Positions 18,481-26,188 of a stretch of 64,000 nucleotides of DNA are shown one piece after another. How positions within the stretch are numbered: position 1 is the stretch's first letter; every line of letters begins with the position of its first letter. The notes beneath the pieces were generated by a model. That model did no database searches. It was not told the origin of the DNA and saw only the letters and a list, made by a program, of their open reading frames with translations. The position numbers and the translations under genes were made by a program. The stretch covers positions 1 to 64,000 of the forward strand of contig JBKCOY010000066.1 of assembly GCA_046309555.1 (NCBI GenBank). The letters run 5' to 3'. This DNA is from Pollutibacter sp046309555. Lineage in GTDB: Bacteria > Bacteroidota > Bacteroidia > Chitinophagales > Chitinophagaceae.

Positions 18481-19164
18481 ATGCAGTTTGAACAATTGTC
18501 ATTTCTGCTTTCAAAATATTATTTCCTGAGTGGTTCCGTTTTCATACCCGGACTGGGAATGATCAGCCGACAGCGAACTTCCTCTCTCCACCAACCGGAG
18601 AACATGACGTACGATCCGCCATCTTTTCTCATTCAATTTGATCATCAAGCAGAGCGGGATCCCCAAAGACAACTTCATTATCTGGTGGCCAAAACGGGAA
18701 ATGCCATTCAGGAAATGCAGGATCAGCTGCTGGTATTGGGCCAATCGATATGCCGCTATCTGGAGAATGAACGGAAACTCGAGTGGCTCGGCATTGGTTC
18801 CTTTCATATGGATGAAGAGGGCGCTATATCCTTTCAGCCTAAAACCATTTCTACCCACTATTTTGTTCCGGTTGCCTATCAGCAATTGGTGCAGAAGAAC
18901 ACAACAGAATCGACTGAAGAGAAAATCTATGAGGTAAAACAGGAAGAACCGGAAACAGAGAGCGTTGTAGAATCAGAGGAATATGCTGAAGAAGATCAAA
19001 TCAACGTGGGATGGCAACCTTGGCAGAAATTTGCTCTCATGATTGTTATTCTTTCTGCCCTGTTCTTGTCAATTCGATTCTTCATGGGCAATTTTGATCC
19101 ATTGGGACCAACCTTGCAAAAACTCCATCCCAAATCGGCACCGGCAACCTATTCCAAACCCTGA
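18481..19164 (+). CDS. HU-CCDC81-like domain protein with one membrane segment
   Basis: 227 residues from ATG 18481, one base after the barrel gene stop (TGATATG); the longer frame from 18382 overlaps that gene by almost 100 bases and is rejected. Residues 1-60 match the first HU-CCDC81 module (LLSKYYF...VFIPGLGMIS), and 85-135 match the second (YLENERKLEWLGIGSF, DEEGAISFQP). An acidic linker (143-172) leads to a membrane helix at about 183-203 and a short Pro-rich tail. Relatives in this phylum often carry a periplasmic SPOR domain that binds peptidoglycan; here none is present. The IHF/HU fold is inferred by pattern only. Confidence 0.7.
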   Translation: MQFEQLSFLLSKYYFLSGSVFIPGLGMISRQRTSSLHQPENMTYDPPSFLIQFDHQAERDPQRQLHYLVAKTGNAIQEMQDQLLVLGQSICRYLENERKLEWLGIGSFHMDEEGAISFQPKTISTHYFVPVAYQQLVQKNTTESTEEKIYEVKQEEPETESVVESEEYAEEDQINVGWQPWQKFALMIVILSALFLSIRFFMGNFDPLGPTLQKLHPKSAPATYSKP

Positions 19165-19171
19165 TTCCAAG

Positions 19172-20059
19172 ATGAAAGCAATACCTTGTCCGATTTGCAA
19201 CAGTTTGGAATCCTCTCCATTTTTATCTGTTCAGGATCATACAGTTTCAGGAGAGGTATTCTCCCTCGTAAAGTGTGTGTCTTGCGGTTTTTTATTTACT
19301 GCAAATCCGCCAGCTGCTGATAAAATTGGCAATTATTACCAGTCTGATGCATACATATCCCACACAGATAGCCATGATGGAATGTTCAACAAGATCTATC
19401 AGCTAATTCGAAACTTCACCCTTGTTTCCAAAAGAAAACTAGTAGAGGAATACTCCGGCATCAGAAAAGGGAAGATGCTGGACTATGGATGTGGTACGGG
19501 TGCCTTTTTAAGGGAAATGAAAACCTCAGGATGGGACACCCTTGGCATGGAACCAGATCCTACAGCAAGGCAAAGAGCAAAAGATCTTACCGGAAGCCAG
19601 ATTGAAGATCCTTCCGCACTAACCAACACAGTTGAACATTCATTGGATGCTATTACTTTGTGGCATGTACTTGAGCATGTTCATGACCTTGATGTAGTAC
19701 TCACAAGGTTTTATAAAATCCTGAATGACAATGGGGTTTTGCTGATTGCGGTTCCCAATCATACATCGCATGACGCACAACATTACGGGGTTCATTGGGC
19801 TGCTTATGATGTACCCAGACATCTTTATCACTTCTCTCCAGAAAGCATCAGCCAATTGCTTCTGAAACATGGTTTCAAGAGAGTCGGTCTTAAACCCATG
19901 TGGTTTGATGCCTTCTATGTAAGTATGCTCAGCGAGCAATATCGCAATGGTAAAATGAGGTTGGTACCGGCTGTCTTAACTGGATTGATTTCAAATATCA
20001 AAGCACTGCTCAGTCCCGGTACCTGCAGCTCGCAGATCTATATTTTCAGAAAAAAATAA
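19172..20059 (+). CDS. Class I SAM-dependent methyltransferase with N-terminal zinc ribbon
   Basis: 295 residues from ATG 19172, eight bases after the previous stop; the frame from 19043 only overlaps that gene. Residues 6-40 hold CPIC...CVSCG, a likely zinc site. The SAM-binding motif I is LDYGCGTGAFL and LWHVLEHVHD is motif IV/post-II, as in UbiG/Coq3-like enzymes. The target is unknown; relatives methylate small molecules or sugars in envelope loci. Its place between the HU-like and kinase genes suggests an envelope or cell-wall job, but this is only context. Confidence 0.85.
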   Translation: MKAIPCPICNSLESSPFLSVQDHTVSGEVFSLVKCVSCGFLFTANPPAADKIGNYYQSDAYISHTDSHDGMFNKIYQLIRNFTLVSKRKLVEEYSGIRKGKMLDYGCGTGAFLREMKTSGWDTLGMEPDPTARQRAKDLTGSQIEDPSALTNTVEHSLDAITLWHVLEHVHDLDVVLTRFYKILNDNGVLLIAVPNHTSHDAQHYGVHWAAYDVPRHLYHFSPESISQLLLKHGFKRVGLKPMWFDAFYVSMLSEQYRNGKMRLVPAVLTGLISNIKALLSPGTCSSQIYIFRKK

Positions 20060-20066
20060 TTTTTCA

Positions 20067-20924
20067 ATGACGGGATATACCTTGATCGCAGACAGTGGGG
20101 CAACAAAAACTGAATGGAAGCTGATCGGCAAATCCGTTTCGACATCCATGTTCACCAAAGGGATCAGTCCCTATCACATGGACCAGATACAGATCGTGGA
20201 ATTGATAACCACTGAATTGCCAAAAAGTATCCTAAAAAAATCCATAGATCAGATCTATTATTATGGAACGGGCTGCAAGACCAAAGCAAAGGCCAGTATT
20301 GTAAAAAATGCCCTTAAGAAGATCTTTCCTGGAGCATCGATTCATGTTACCCATGATTTGATGGGCGCAGCACTTGCCTTATGCGGTCATGAAAAAGGGA
20401 TTGCCTGCATCCTCGGAACAGGCTCAAACTCCTGTTATTTCAACGGTAAAAGAATTGTAGCCAATTCACCGGGATTGGGATATGTGCTGGGTGATGAAGG
20501 AAGCGGCGCTTATCTGGGTAAGAAACTGATCCAGCATGTTCTGTATGATATGCTGGACGAAACCTTGCTGAAAGCTTTTCATAAAATGTTTTCAACAAGC
20601 AGGGATGAGATCCTGCACAAGGTCTATCGGGAACCCTATGCCAACCGATATCTTGCCGGATTTTCGAAATTTCTTTCTGCCAACAGAGGGCATTATATCA
20701 TCGAAAATATCATTGAAGACGGGTTGAGAATATTTTTTGAACAACATATTTCCACCTATCCGCAGCGAAAAGAAGTACCGGTACATTTTGTAGGGGGGAT
20801 CGCCTTTCATTTCAAAGATAAAATTGCCGAACTTTGTACTGACTACAATCTGAAGATGGGGAAAGTCTTCAAGCAACCCATGACCGGTCTTGTAGCTTTC
20901 CATAAAGAACTTAACCGGTCGTAA
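20067..20924 (+). CDS. BadF/BadG-type amino-sugar kinase
   Basis: 285 residues of the BadF/BadG/BcrA/BcrD ATPase group, actin-like fold. Seen are the phosphate-1 loop ADSGATKTEW at residue 8, ILGTGSNS near 115 (phosphate 2) and a GYVLGDEGSGAYLGK motif, as in N-acetylglucosamine kinases of this group. The direct neighbour murQ makes GlcNAc-6-phosphate from MurNAc-6-phosphate, so the kinase probably phosphorylates GlcNAc, MurNAc or both (as MurK does) in cell-wall recycling. It starts 7 bases after the methyltransferase stop. Confidence 0.85.
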   Translation: MTGYTLIADSGATKTEWKLIGKSVSTSMFTKGISPYHMDQIQIVELITTELPKSILKKSIDQIYYYGTGCKTKAKASIVKNALKKIFPGASIHVTHDLMGAALALCGHEKGIACILGTGSNSCYFNGKRIVANSPGLGYVLGDEGSGAYLGKKLIQHVLYDMLDETLLKAFHKMFSTSRDEILHKVYREPYANRYLAGFSKFLSANRGHYIIENIIEDGLRIFFEQHISTYPQRKEVPVHFVGGIAFHFKDKIAELCTDYNLKMGKVFKQPMTGLVAFHKELNRS

Positions 20925-20934
20925 AGGCGCAACC

Positions 20935-21750
20935 ATGATCTCAAAAACCACCGAGCAGGATTCATTGTACAGGCATCTGGAGAAAATGTCGGTGGATGAC
21001 ATTCTCCATGCGATCAATACCGAGGATAGAAAGGTACCAGAGGCTGTTGCCCTGGCTATTCCCCAAATCACTGCATTGGCTGAAGCTGTTTCTGATAAAA
21101 TGCTTGCCGGTGGAAGGTTATTTTACATTGGTGCCGGAACTAGCGGCAGACTTGGAGTAGTAGATGCCTCTGAATGTCCGCCTACCTATGGTGTTCCTCA
21201 CGGACTGGTGGTAGGTATTATCGCAGGAGGAAACAATGCGATGTTTCAGGCTGTGGAATTTGCAGAAGATGATCCGGAGCAGGCATGGAAAGACCTTAAT
21301 GAATTCGGGATCTCTGACAAGGATGTAGTAGTGGGTATTGCAGCCAGCGGAACAACTCCCTATGTTATTGGCGGACTCAAAAAATGCAGAGAGGAAGGAA
21401 TATTGACTGGTTCCATTTCGTGCAATGCCAACTCACCTGTTTCTGCTTGTGCAGATCATCCGGTGGAAGTGGTTGTTGGTCCGGAATTTGTTACCGGCAG
21501 CACCCGCATGAAAAGTGGTACCGCCCAAAAGCTTGTCCTCAATATGTTGTCGACTACCGTCATGATTCAGCTGGGTAGGGTAGAGGACAATAAAATGGTC
21601 AACATGCAACTCACCAATGATAAACTGATCGACAGAGGCGTGAAGATGTTGATGTCCAAAACCGGCATTTCTGATTATGAAGAAGCAAAAAAATTGCTGC
21701 TCGAGCATGGTACTGTCAAAAAAGCCATCATTGCCATAAAGGGAGGTTGA
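20935..21750 (+). CDS. murQ: N-acetylmuramic acid 6-phosphate etherase
   Basis: 271 residues, SIS fold. It cleaves the lactyl ether of MurNAc-6-phosphate to give GlcNAc-6-phosphate and D-lactate during peptidoglycan recycling. Motifs: IGAGTSGRLGVVDASECPPTYG-type strand-loop near 68, GIAASGTTPYV, and GSTRMKSGTAQK. Length is slightly under the usual 300 but all core motifs are present. It follows the kinase by 10 bases; the two enzymes form a plausible salvage pair. Confidence 0.93.
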   Translation: MISKTTEQDSLYRHLEKMSVDDILHAINTEDRKVPEAVALAIPQITALAEAVSDKMLAGGRLFYIGAGTSGRLGVVDASECPPTYGVPHGLVVGIIAGGNNAMFQAVEFAEDDPEQAWKDLNEFGISDKDVVVGIAASGTTPYVIGGLKKCREEGILTGSISCNANSPVSACADHPVEVVVGPEFVTGSTRMKSGTAQKLVLNMLSTTVMIQLGRVEDNKMVNMQLTNDKLIDRGVKMLMSKTGISDYEEAKKLLLEHGTVKKAIIAIKGG

Positions 21751-21751
21751 G

Positions 21752-22318
21752 ATGCACGAGATTGAACCTTTTTTCAACTGGAGACATCTTTATGTTGCTG
21801 AGGAAGATCCCAGATCTCCTTTTCACGGCAGGGAATATTCAGAATTTCAATTTACCCAAACGGTTTACAATTATTTCATCCATCCACAGTGGGATGATTT
21901 CGGGTCACAGACCCTGTACATGAAGATCCTCTTTGTCGATTATGAGGCTGGTTTCAGTATTTTGGAGTTTATCGGAGAATGGAATGATGCCATTGAAAAT
22001 GACATCATGACCCTGAAGAGGGATGTTATCGATCATTTGATTGCGCATGGCATTTGCAAATTCATCCTGATAGGAGAAAATATTCTGAATTTTCACAGCA
22101 GTGACGATTGTTATTACGAAGAGTGGTTCGAGGATCTTGAAGATAGGGGGGGATGGATTTGTATGATAGGCATGCCCGAACAATCCTTATACGATTTTAC
22201 CAGAGCTGGAATCAACCGGTATGTTCACATTTTGGAGATACCCGACTGGAGGCCTTTCACACCCGGTAACCTCTATCAAAAAGTGGATAATATGATCATG
22301 AAACAACTCGGTTATTGA
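21752..22318 (+). CDS. Conserved unknown protein, acidic and aromatic-rich
   Basis: 188 residues starting one base after murQ (TGAGATG). No signal peptide or membrane segment. The protein is rich in Trp, Tyr, Phe and acidic residues (FFNWRHLYVAEED, EYSEFQFTQTVYNYF, CYYEEWFEDLEDRGGW). Alternating strands and helices (FILIGENIL, WICMIGMP) suggest a small alpha/beta fold. I do not recognise the family. As the last gene of the TPR-to-murQ operon it may belong to the same process. A sequence search would be needed to name it. Confidence 0.75.
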   Translation: MHEIEPFFNWRHLYVAEEDPRSPFHGREYSEFQFTQTVYNYFIHPQWDDFGSQTLYMKILFVDYEAGFSILEFIGEWNDAIENDIMTLKRDVIDHLIAHGICKFILIGENILNFHSSDDCYYEEWFEDLEDRGGWICMIGMPEQSLYDFTRAGINRYVHILEIPDWRPFTPGNLYQKVDNMIMKQLGY

Positions 22319-22400
22319 CACTGCAAACGTTTTCGTAGACATCCTGAGCTTTTATTCTCATAAGGGCTTAAACATTTCCTTTTTTTCCCCCATTCTGATG

Positions 22401-22408
22401 TAAATTTG
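22401..22408 (+). promoter_or_regulatory. -7 element for sdhCAB
   Basis: TAAATTTG, 30 bases before the sdhC start at 22438. It also shows that the longer frame from 22408 is not the real start. Confidence 0.5.
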
Positions 22409-22437
22409 TGCGATTTTATAATCGAGAAATTAAGTCT

Positions 22438-23148
22438 ATGAACTGGAGTAAACTTTTTACCTCATCCATCGGAAAAAAAATTGTGATGGCCCTTACGGGT
22501 GTCTTCCTTGTTGTTTTTCTGGTGGTCCATTGCTATGTAAATGCTAATGTCTTCTTTTCCCATGCTGAAGAAAATTTCAATAGAGCAGCCCATTTCATGG
22601 GGACAAACATCCTTATCCGAATTACAGAGTTAGGATTGTTCGCTGGCTTCATCCTGCATATTGTTCAGGGATACAAGCTCTGGTTGCAGAACAAATCAGC
22701 ACGAAAAAGTCGCTATGCCGTTACGGCCGGAAATCAAACCTCCAAATGGTATTCCAGGTCCATGGCGCTGCTGGGAACTTTGATCCTGTTGTTCCTGATT
22801 GTTCACCTCGTTCATTTCTGGGTACCCTCACGTTTTGGAGGATTAGAGCCAGTAACCTACAATGGTATAGAGCATCACAATCTATATGCCCAGATGAAAA
22901 ATGTATTTGCAGAACCCATCTGGGTTATCCTCTACCTCATCGGTTGTTTCTCACTTTCCTGGCATCTGCTTCATGGCGTACAAAGTGCGGCACAAACCCT
23001 CGGATGGACCAGTAAAAATTTCTTTCCAACCATAAAGGCTTTCGGTATCGTATTCGCTATTGTTGTTCCCTTGATCTTTGCCCTGATGCCACTTTTCATG
23101 CATTTTGGCTGGGAGATCAATACCGGTGACTTGACCTTATTGTTTTAA
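22438..23148 (+). CDS. sdhC: Succinate dehydrogenase cytochrome b subunit
   Basis: 236 residues from ATG 22438 (MNWSKLFTSSIGKKI). Five hydrophobic segments with His residues in each of the first helices (HCYVN, HFMGTN, HIVQGY, HLVHFW, HLLHG) fit the single-subunit diheme cytochrome b of type B succinate:quinone oxidoreductases. It anchors SdhAB and passes electrons to or from menaquinone. A start at 22408 overlaps the promoter element and was rejected. sdhA follows after 20 bases. Confidence 0.92.
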   Translation: MNWSKLFTSSIGKKIVMALTGVFLVVFLVVHCYVNANVFFSHAEENFNRAAHFMGTNILIRITELGLFAGFILHIVQGYKLWLQNKSARKSRYAVTAGNQTSKWYSRSMALLGTLILLFLIVHLVHFWVPSRFGGLEPVTYNGIEHHNLYAQMKNVFAEPIWVILYLIGCFSLSWHLLHGVQSAAQTLGWTSKNFFPTIKAFGIVFAIVVPLIFALMPLFMHFGWEINTGDLTLLF

Positions 23149-23168
23149 ATTTTCCAAAATCATCATAT

Positions 23169-25142
23169 ATGCTTGATGCTAAAATTCCTGCAGGCGAACT
23201 TGATCAAAAATGGACCAAATACAAGGGTTCCGTTAAACTGGTCAACCCTGCCAATAAACGTAAACTGGAAATCATCGTTGTAGGAACCGGCCTCGCTGGT
23301 TCGTCTGCCGCCGCCAGCTTGGGTGAGATGGGTTATAAAGTAAAAGCCTTTTGTTTTCAGGATTCTCCACGTCGTGCGCACTCCATTGCTGCACAAGGCG
23401 GAATCAATGCTGCCAAGAATTACCAGAACGATGGCGATTCCGTCTATCGTTTGTTCTACGATACCATCAAAGGTGGAGATTACCGTGCAAGAGAAGGGAA
23501 TGTACATCGACTGGCAGAGGTTAGCACCAACATCATCGACCAATGTGTAGCACAGGGTGTTCCCTTCGCTAGGGAATATGGTGGATTGTTGAGCAACCGT
23601 TCGTTTGGAGGTACACAGGTACAGAGAACTTTCTATGCAGCAGGACAAACAGGACAACAATTGCTAATAGGAGCTTATCAGGCTCTCGAGCGCCAGGTTG
23701 CCTTGGGCACTGTTGAAATGCATACCCGTCATGAAATGGTGGAACTGGTAATCATAGACGGCAAGGCACGCGGTATTATTGCCCGTAATCTAGTTACTGG
23801 GGAACTCGAAAGACATTTCGGACATGCTGTCTTATTGTGTACAGGAGGATATGGTAACGTGTTCTATCTTTCCACCAATGCCATGGGATCCAATGTCACT
23901 GCGGCTTGGAAGGCACATAAAAAGGGTGCATATTTTGCCAATCCCTGTTTTACACAGATCCACCCAACCTGTATTCCAGTTTCAGGTGATCATCAGTCCA
24001 AACTAACCTTGATGTCTGAATCCCTTCGGAATGACGGCAGGATATGGGTGCCGCTCAAGGAGGGCGACAACAGACCGCCCAATGAGATTCCTGAGAACGA
24101 AAGAGATTATTATCTGGAAAGAAGATATCCGGCCTTTGGTAATCTTGTGCCAAGAGACGTTGCATCAAGGGCTGCCAAAGAGCGCTGCGATGCTGGCTAT
24201 GGCGTAGGTTCTTCCAAGCAGGCCGTATACCTTGATTATGCAGCCGCCATTCAGCGTTACGGAAAGGCAGAAGTGAACAAGCGTAACCTGGGAGATGTAA
24301 GTGCTGATGTGATCACCCAACTTGGTAAGGATGTTGTCAAGGAAAAATACGGTAATCTATTCAACATGTATGAGAAGATCACCGGTGAGAATCCCTACGA
24401 AGTACCCATGAGAATCTATCCTGCAGTACACTATACCATGGGCGGACTTTGGGTGGATTATGAACTCAAGACAACCATCGATGGATTGTATGCCCTTGGT
24501 GAAGCCAATTTCAGTGAACATGGAGCCAACAGGCTGGGAGCCTCTGCGCTGATGCAGGGACTTGCCGATGGTTATTTTGTGATCCCTTATACACTTGGTA
24601 ACTACCTGGCTGACGATATCAAGACCAATTCAATTCCTACTGATCATCCTGCTTTCGCTGAGGCAGAGAAAATAGCTTCAGATCGCATCAATAAATTGAT
24701 GTCGATCAAGGGTAAGCAGACAGTGGAAAGCTTCCATAAGCGTTTGGGTAAGATCATTTGGGACAAATGTGGAATGGCCAGGACTGCTGAAGGTTTGAAG
24801 CAAGCCATTCAGGAAGTAAGGGCGCTGAAAGAAGAGTTCTGGTCTGATGTACGCATACCCGGAAATGTTGGTGAGATGAATCCCGAGCTCGACAAAGCTG
24901 GTCGTGTTGCTGATTTCATTGAACTCGGAGAGCTGATGTGTCTGGACGCGCTCGATAGGAACGAAAGCTGCGGCGGTCATTTCAGGGAAGAGTATCAGAC
25001 GCCTGATGGTGAAGCCCTCAGGGATGATGAGAATTACATGTACGTGGCTGCATGGGAAAACAAAGGCTCATCTGAATGGCAGCTCCACAAGGAGACATTG
25101 AACTATGAAATTGTAAAACCAAGTCAGCGTAGTTATAAATAA
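23169..25142 (+). CDS. sdhA: Succinate dehydrogenase/fumarate reductase flavoprotein
   Basis: 657 residues. It oxidises succinate to fumarate, or the reverse, with covalent FAD. The N-terminal dinucleotide fold is VVGTGLAGSSAAASLGE; HSIAAQGGINAA contains the His that binds FAD in this family; catalytic-site motifs include HPTCIPVSG, RDVASRA and EHGANRLGASALMQG. Length fits the Bacteroidota form, which is longer than the E. coli subunit. Between sdhC and sdhB. Confidence 0.96.
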   Translation: MLDAKIPAGELDQKWTKYKGSVKLVNPANKRKLEIIVVGTGLAGSSAAASLGEMGYKVKAFCFQDSPRRAHSIAAQGGINAAKNYQNDGDSVYRLFYDTIKGGDYRAREGNVHRLAEVSTNIIDQCVAQGVPFAREYGGLLSNRSFGGTQVQRTFYAAGQTGQQLLIGAYQALERQVALGTVEMHTRHEMVELVIIDGKARGIIARNLVTGELERHFGHAVLLCTGGYGNVFYLSTNAMGSNVTAAWKAHKKGAYFANPCFTQIHPTCIPVSGDHQSKLTLMSESLRNDGRIWVPLKEGDNRPPNEIPENERDYYLERRYPAFGNLVPRDVASRAAKERCDAGYGVGSSKQAVYLDYAAAIQRYGKAEVNKRNLGDVSADVITQLGKDVVKEKYGNLFNMYEKITGENPYEVPMRIYPAVHYTMGGLWVDYELKTTIDGLYALGEANFSEHGANRLGASALMQGLADGYFVIPYTLGNYLADDIKTNSIPTDHPAFAEAEKIASDRINKLMSIKGKQTVESFHKRLGKIIWDKCGMARTAEGLKQAIQEVRALKEEFWSDVRIPGNVGEMNPELDKAGRVADFIELGELMCLDALDRNESCGGHFREEYQTPDGEALRDDENYMYVAAWENKGSSEWQLHKETLNYEIVKPSQRSYK

Positions 25143-25163
25143 CAAATAAGACAAACAACGTAT

Positions 25164-25925
25164 ATGCAACATTATACAATGAACCTCACCTTGAAGGTAT
25201 GGCGTCAGCGGAACAACAATGAGCAGGGACATTTTGAGACCTATGATGTGAAGGATATTTCTTCAGAGATGTCATTCCTGGAGATGTTTGATGTGTTGAA
25301 TGAAAGGCTGATTGCTGCAGGCAATGATCCGATTGCTTTTGATCATGATTGCCGTGAAGGAATCTGCGGAATGTGTTCGATGGTGATTGATGGAAGGCCC
25401 CATGGTCCATGGAAAGGAACTACCACCTGCCAGTTGCACATGAGGGCATTTAAAGATGGTGATGTAATCACGGTTGAGCCATTCAGGGCCAATGCCTTTC
25501 CGGTGGTCAAAGACCTTATGGTGAGCAGAAGTGCTTTTGACAGGATCATTCAGTCTGGTGGATATATTTCCGTGAATACGGGAAATGCAGTGGATGGCAA
25601 TTCAATTCCAATAGAAAAAGATCATGCCGATGATGCATTTGCAGCAGCAGCCTGTATCGGTTGTGGCGCCTGTGTTGCCGCCTGTAAAAATGCTTCAGCC
25701 ATGTTGTTTGTTTCTGCCAAAGTATCTCACCTGGCATTGCTTCCACAAGGTGAGCCAGAGAGGAAACAACGTGTTGTCAGCATGATTGCACAAATGGACA
25801 AAGAAGGTTTCGGCAGTTGTACAAACACGTACGCTTGTGAGGCAGAATGTCCTAAGGAGATTTCTGTGCTAAACATTGCCAGGTTGAACAGGGAATACCT
25901 GAATGCCAACTTGTCTGGTCAGTAA
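25164..25925 (+). CDS. sdhB: Succinate dehydrogenase iron-sulfur subunit
   Basis: 253 residues. The 2Fe-2S ligands are Cys63, Cys68, Cys71 and Cys89; the C-terminal ferredoxin-like part carries CIGCGACVAAC and CTNTYACEAECP for the 4Fe-4S and 3Fe-4S clusters. It carries electrons from SdhA to the cytochrome. ATG 25179 (MNLTLKVW) is a possible shorter start. The last 22 codons, the stop and the terminator are repeated 1.49 kb downstream beyond a DUF4143 ATPase gene; the copy attached to this gene may be the imported one. Confidence 0.96.
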   Translation: MQHYTMNLTLKVWRQRNNNEQGHFETYDVKDISSEMSFLEMFDVLNERLIAAGNDPIAFDHDCREGICGMCSMVIDGRPHGPWKGTTTCQLHMRAFKDGDVITVEPFRANAFPVVKDLMVSRSAFDRIIQSGGYISVNTGNAVDGNSIPIEKDHADDAFAAAACIGCGACVAACKNASAMLFVSAKVSHLALLPQGEPERKQRVVSMIAQMDKEGFGSCTNTYACEAECPKEISVLNIARLNREYLNANLSGQ

Positions 25926-25976
25926 TTAGCAATTTCCCGATAATTTATTCTGATACGCCCTTTATTGGGCGTATTT
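25855..25976 (+). repeat. Direct repeat copy 1: sdhB 3' end plus terminator
   Basis: 122 bases that match 27345-27467 with five substitutions and one indel by my count. The segment holds the last 22 sdhB codons, the TAA, the short 3' leader and the hairpin terminator. Within the codons the two copies differ at three places, all synonymous: GCC/GCT, TTG/CTG, CAG/CAA. Confidence 0.93.
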
Positions 25977-25981
25977 TTTTA
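25953..25981 (+). terminator. Terminator of sdhCAB
   Basis: ATACGCCC (25953-25960), loop TTTATT, GGGCGTAT (25967-25974) and a run of eight T. It is part of the direct repeat. Confidence 0.9.
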
Positions 25982-26108
25982 TTTCAATATTCAAAGCTTA
26001 AATTTTGTCTGCACGGTAAATGATATTTTCTAGGGAAAATCATTTCGGGGATTCAAATAGCAAGAAGGGAGATATAATGGGTGTTTTATCATTTATTTTC
26101 CATTATTC

Positions 26109-26125
26109 AGGATTAAAATCCGTAA
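26109..26125 (+). promoter_or_regulatory. 17-bp repeat, upstream copy (possible operator)
   Basis: AGGATTAAAATCCGTAA. It contains the inverted half sites GGATT/AATCC. The second copy starts exactly 32 bases later, about three helix turns. Confidence 0.5.
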
Positions 26126-26140
26126 TAATGGCAATATTTA

Positions 26141-26157
26141 AGGATTGAAATCCGTAA
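26141..26157 (+). promoter_or_regulatory. 17-bp repeat, downstream copy over the -33 region
   Basis: AGGATTGAAATCCGTAA, one base different from the upstream copy. It includes the TTG at 26145 that could act as -33 element of the ATPase promoter, so a bound protein would block RNA polymerase. Confidence 0.5.
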
Positions 26158-26171
26158 ATCATGTAATTTTG
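26145..26171 (+). promoter_or_regulatory. Promoter of the DUF4143 ATPase gene
   Basis: TTG (26145-26147), 16 bases, TAATTTTG (26164-26171). The leader to ATG 26189 would be about a dozen bases. The spacing is a little short compared with other promoters here. Confidence 0.5.
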
Positions 26172-26188
26172 TCGGAAAGGTTGATTTT

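Noticed and set aside
20592..21071. 159-residue minus-strand frame across the kinase/murQ border.
   Set aside because: Antisense to two well-supported genes; no recognisable protein features.
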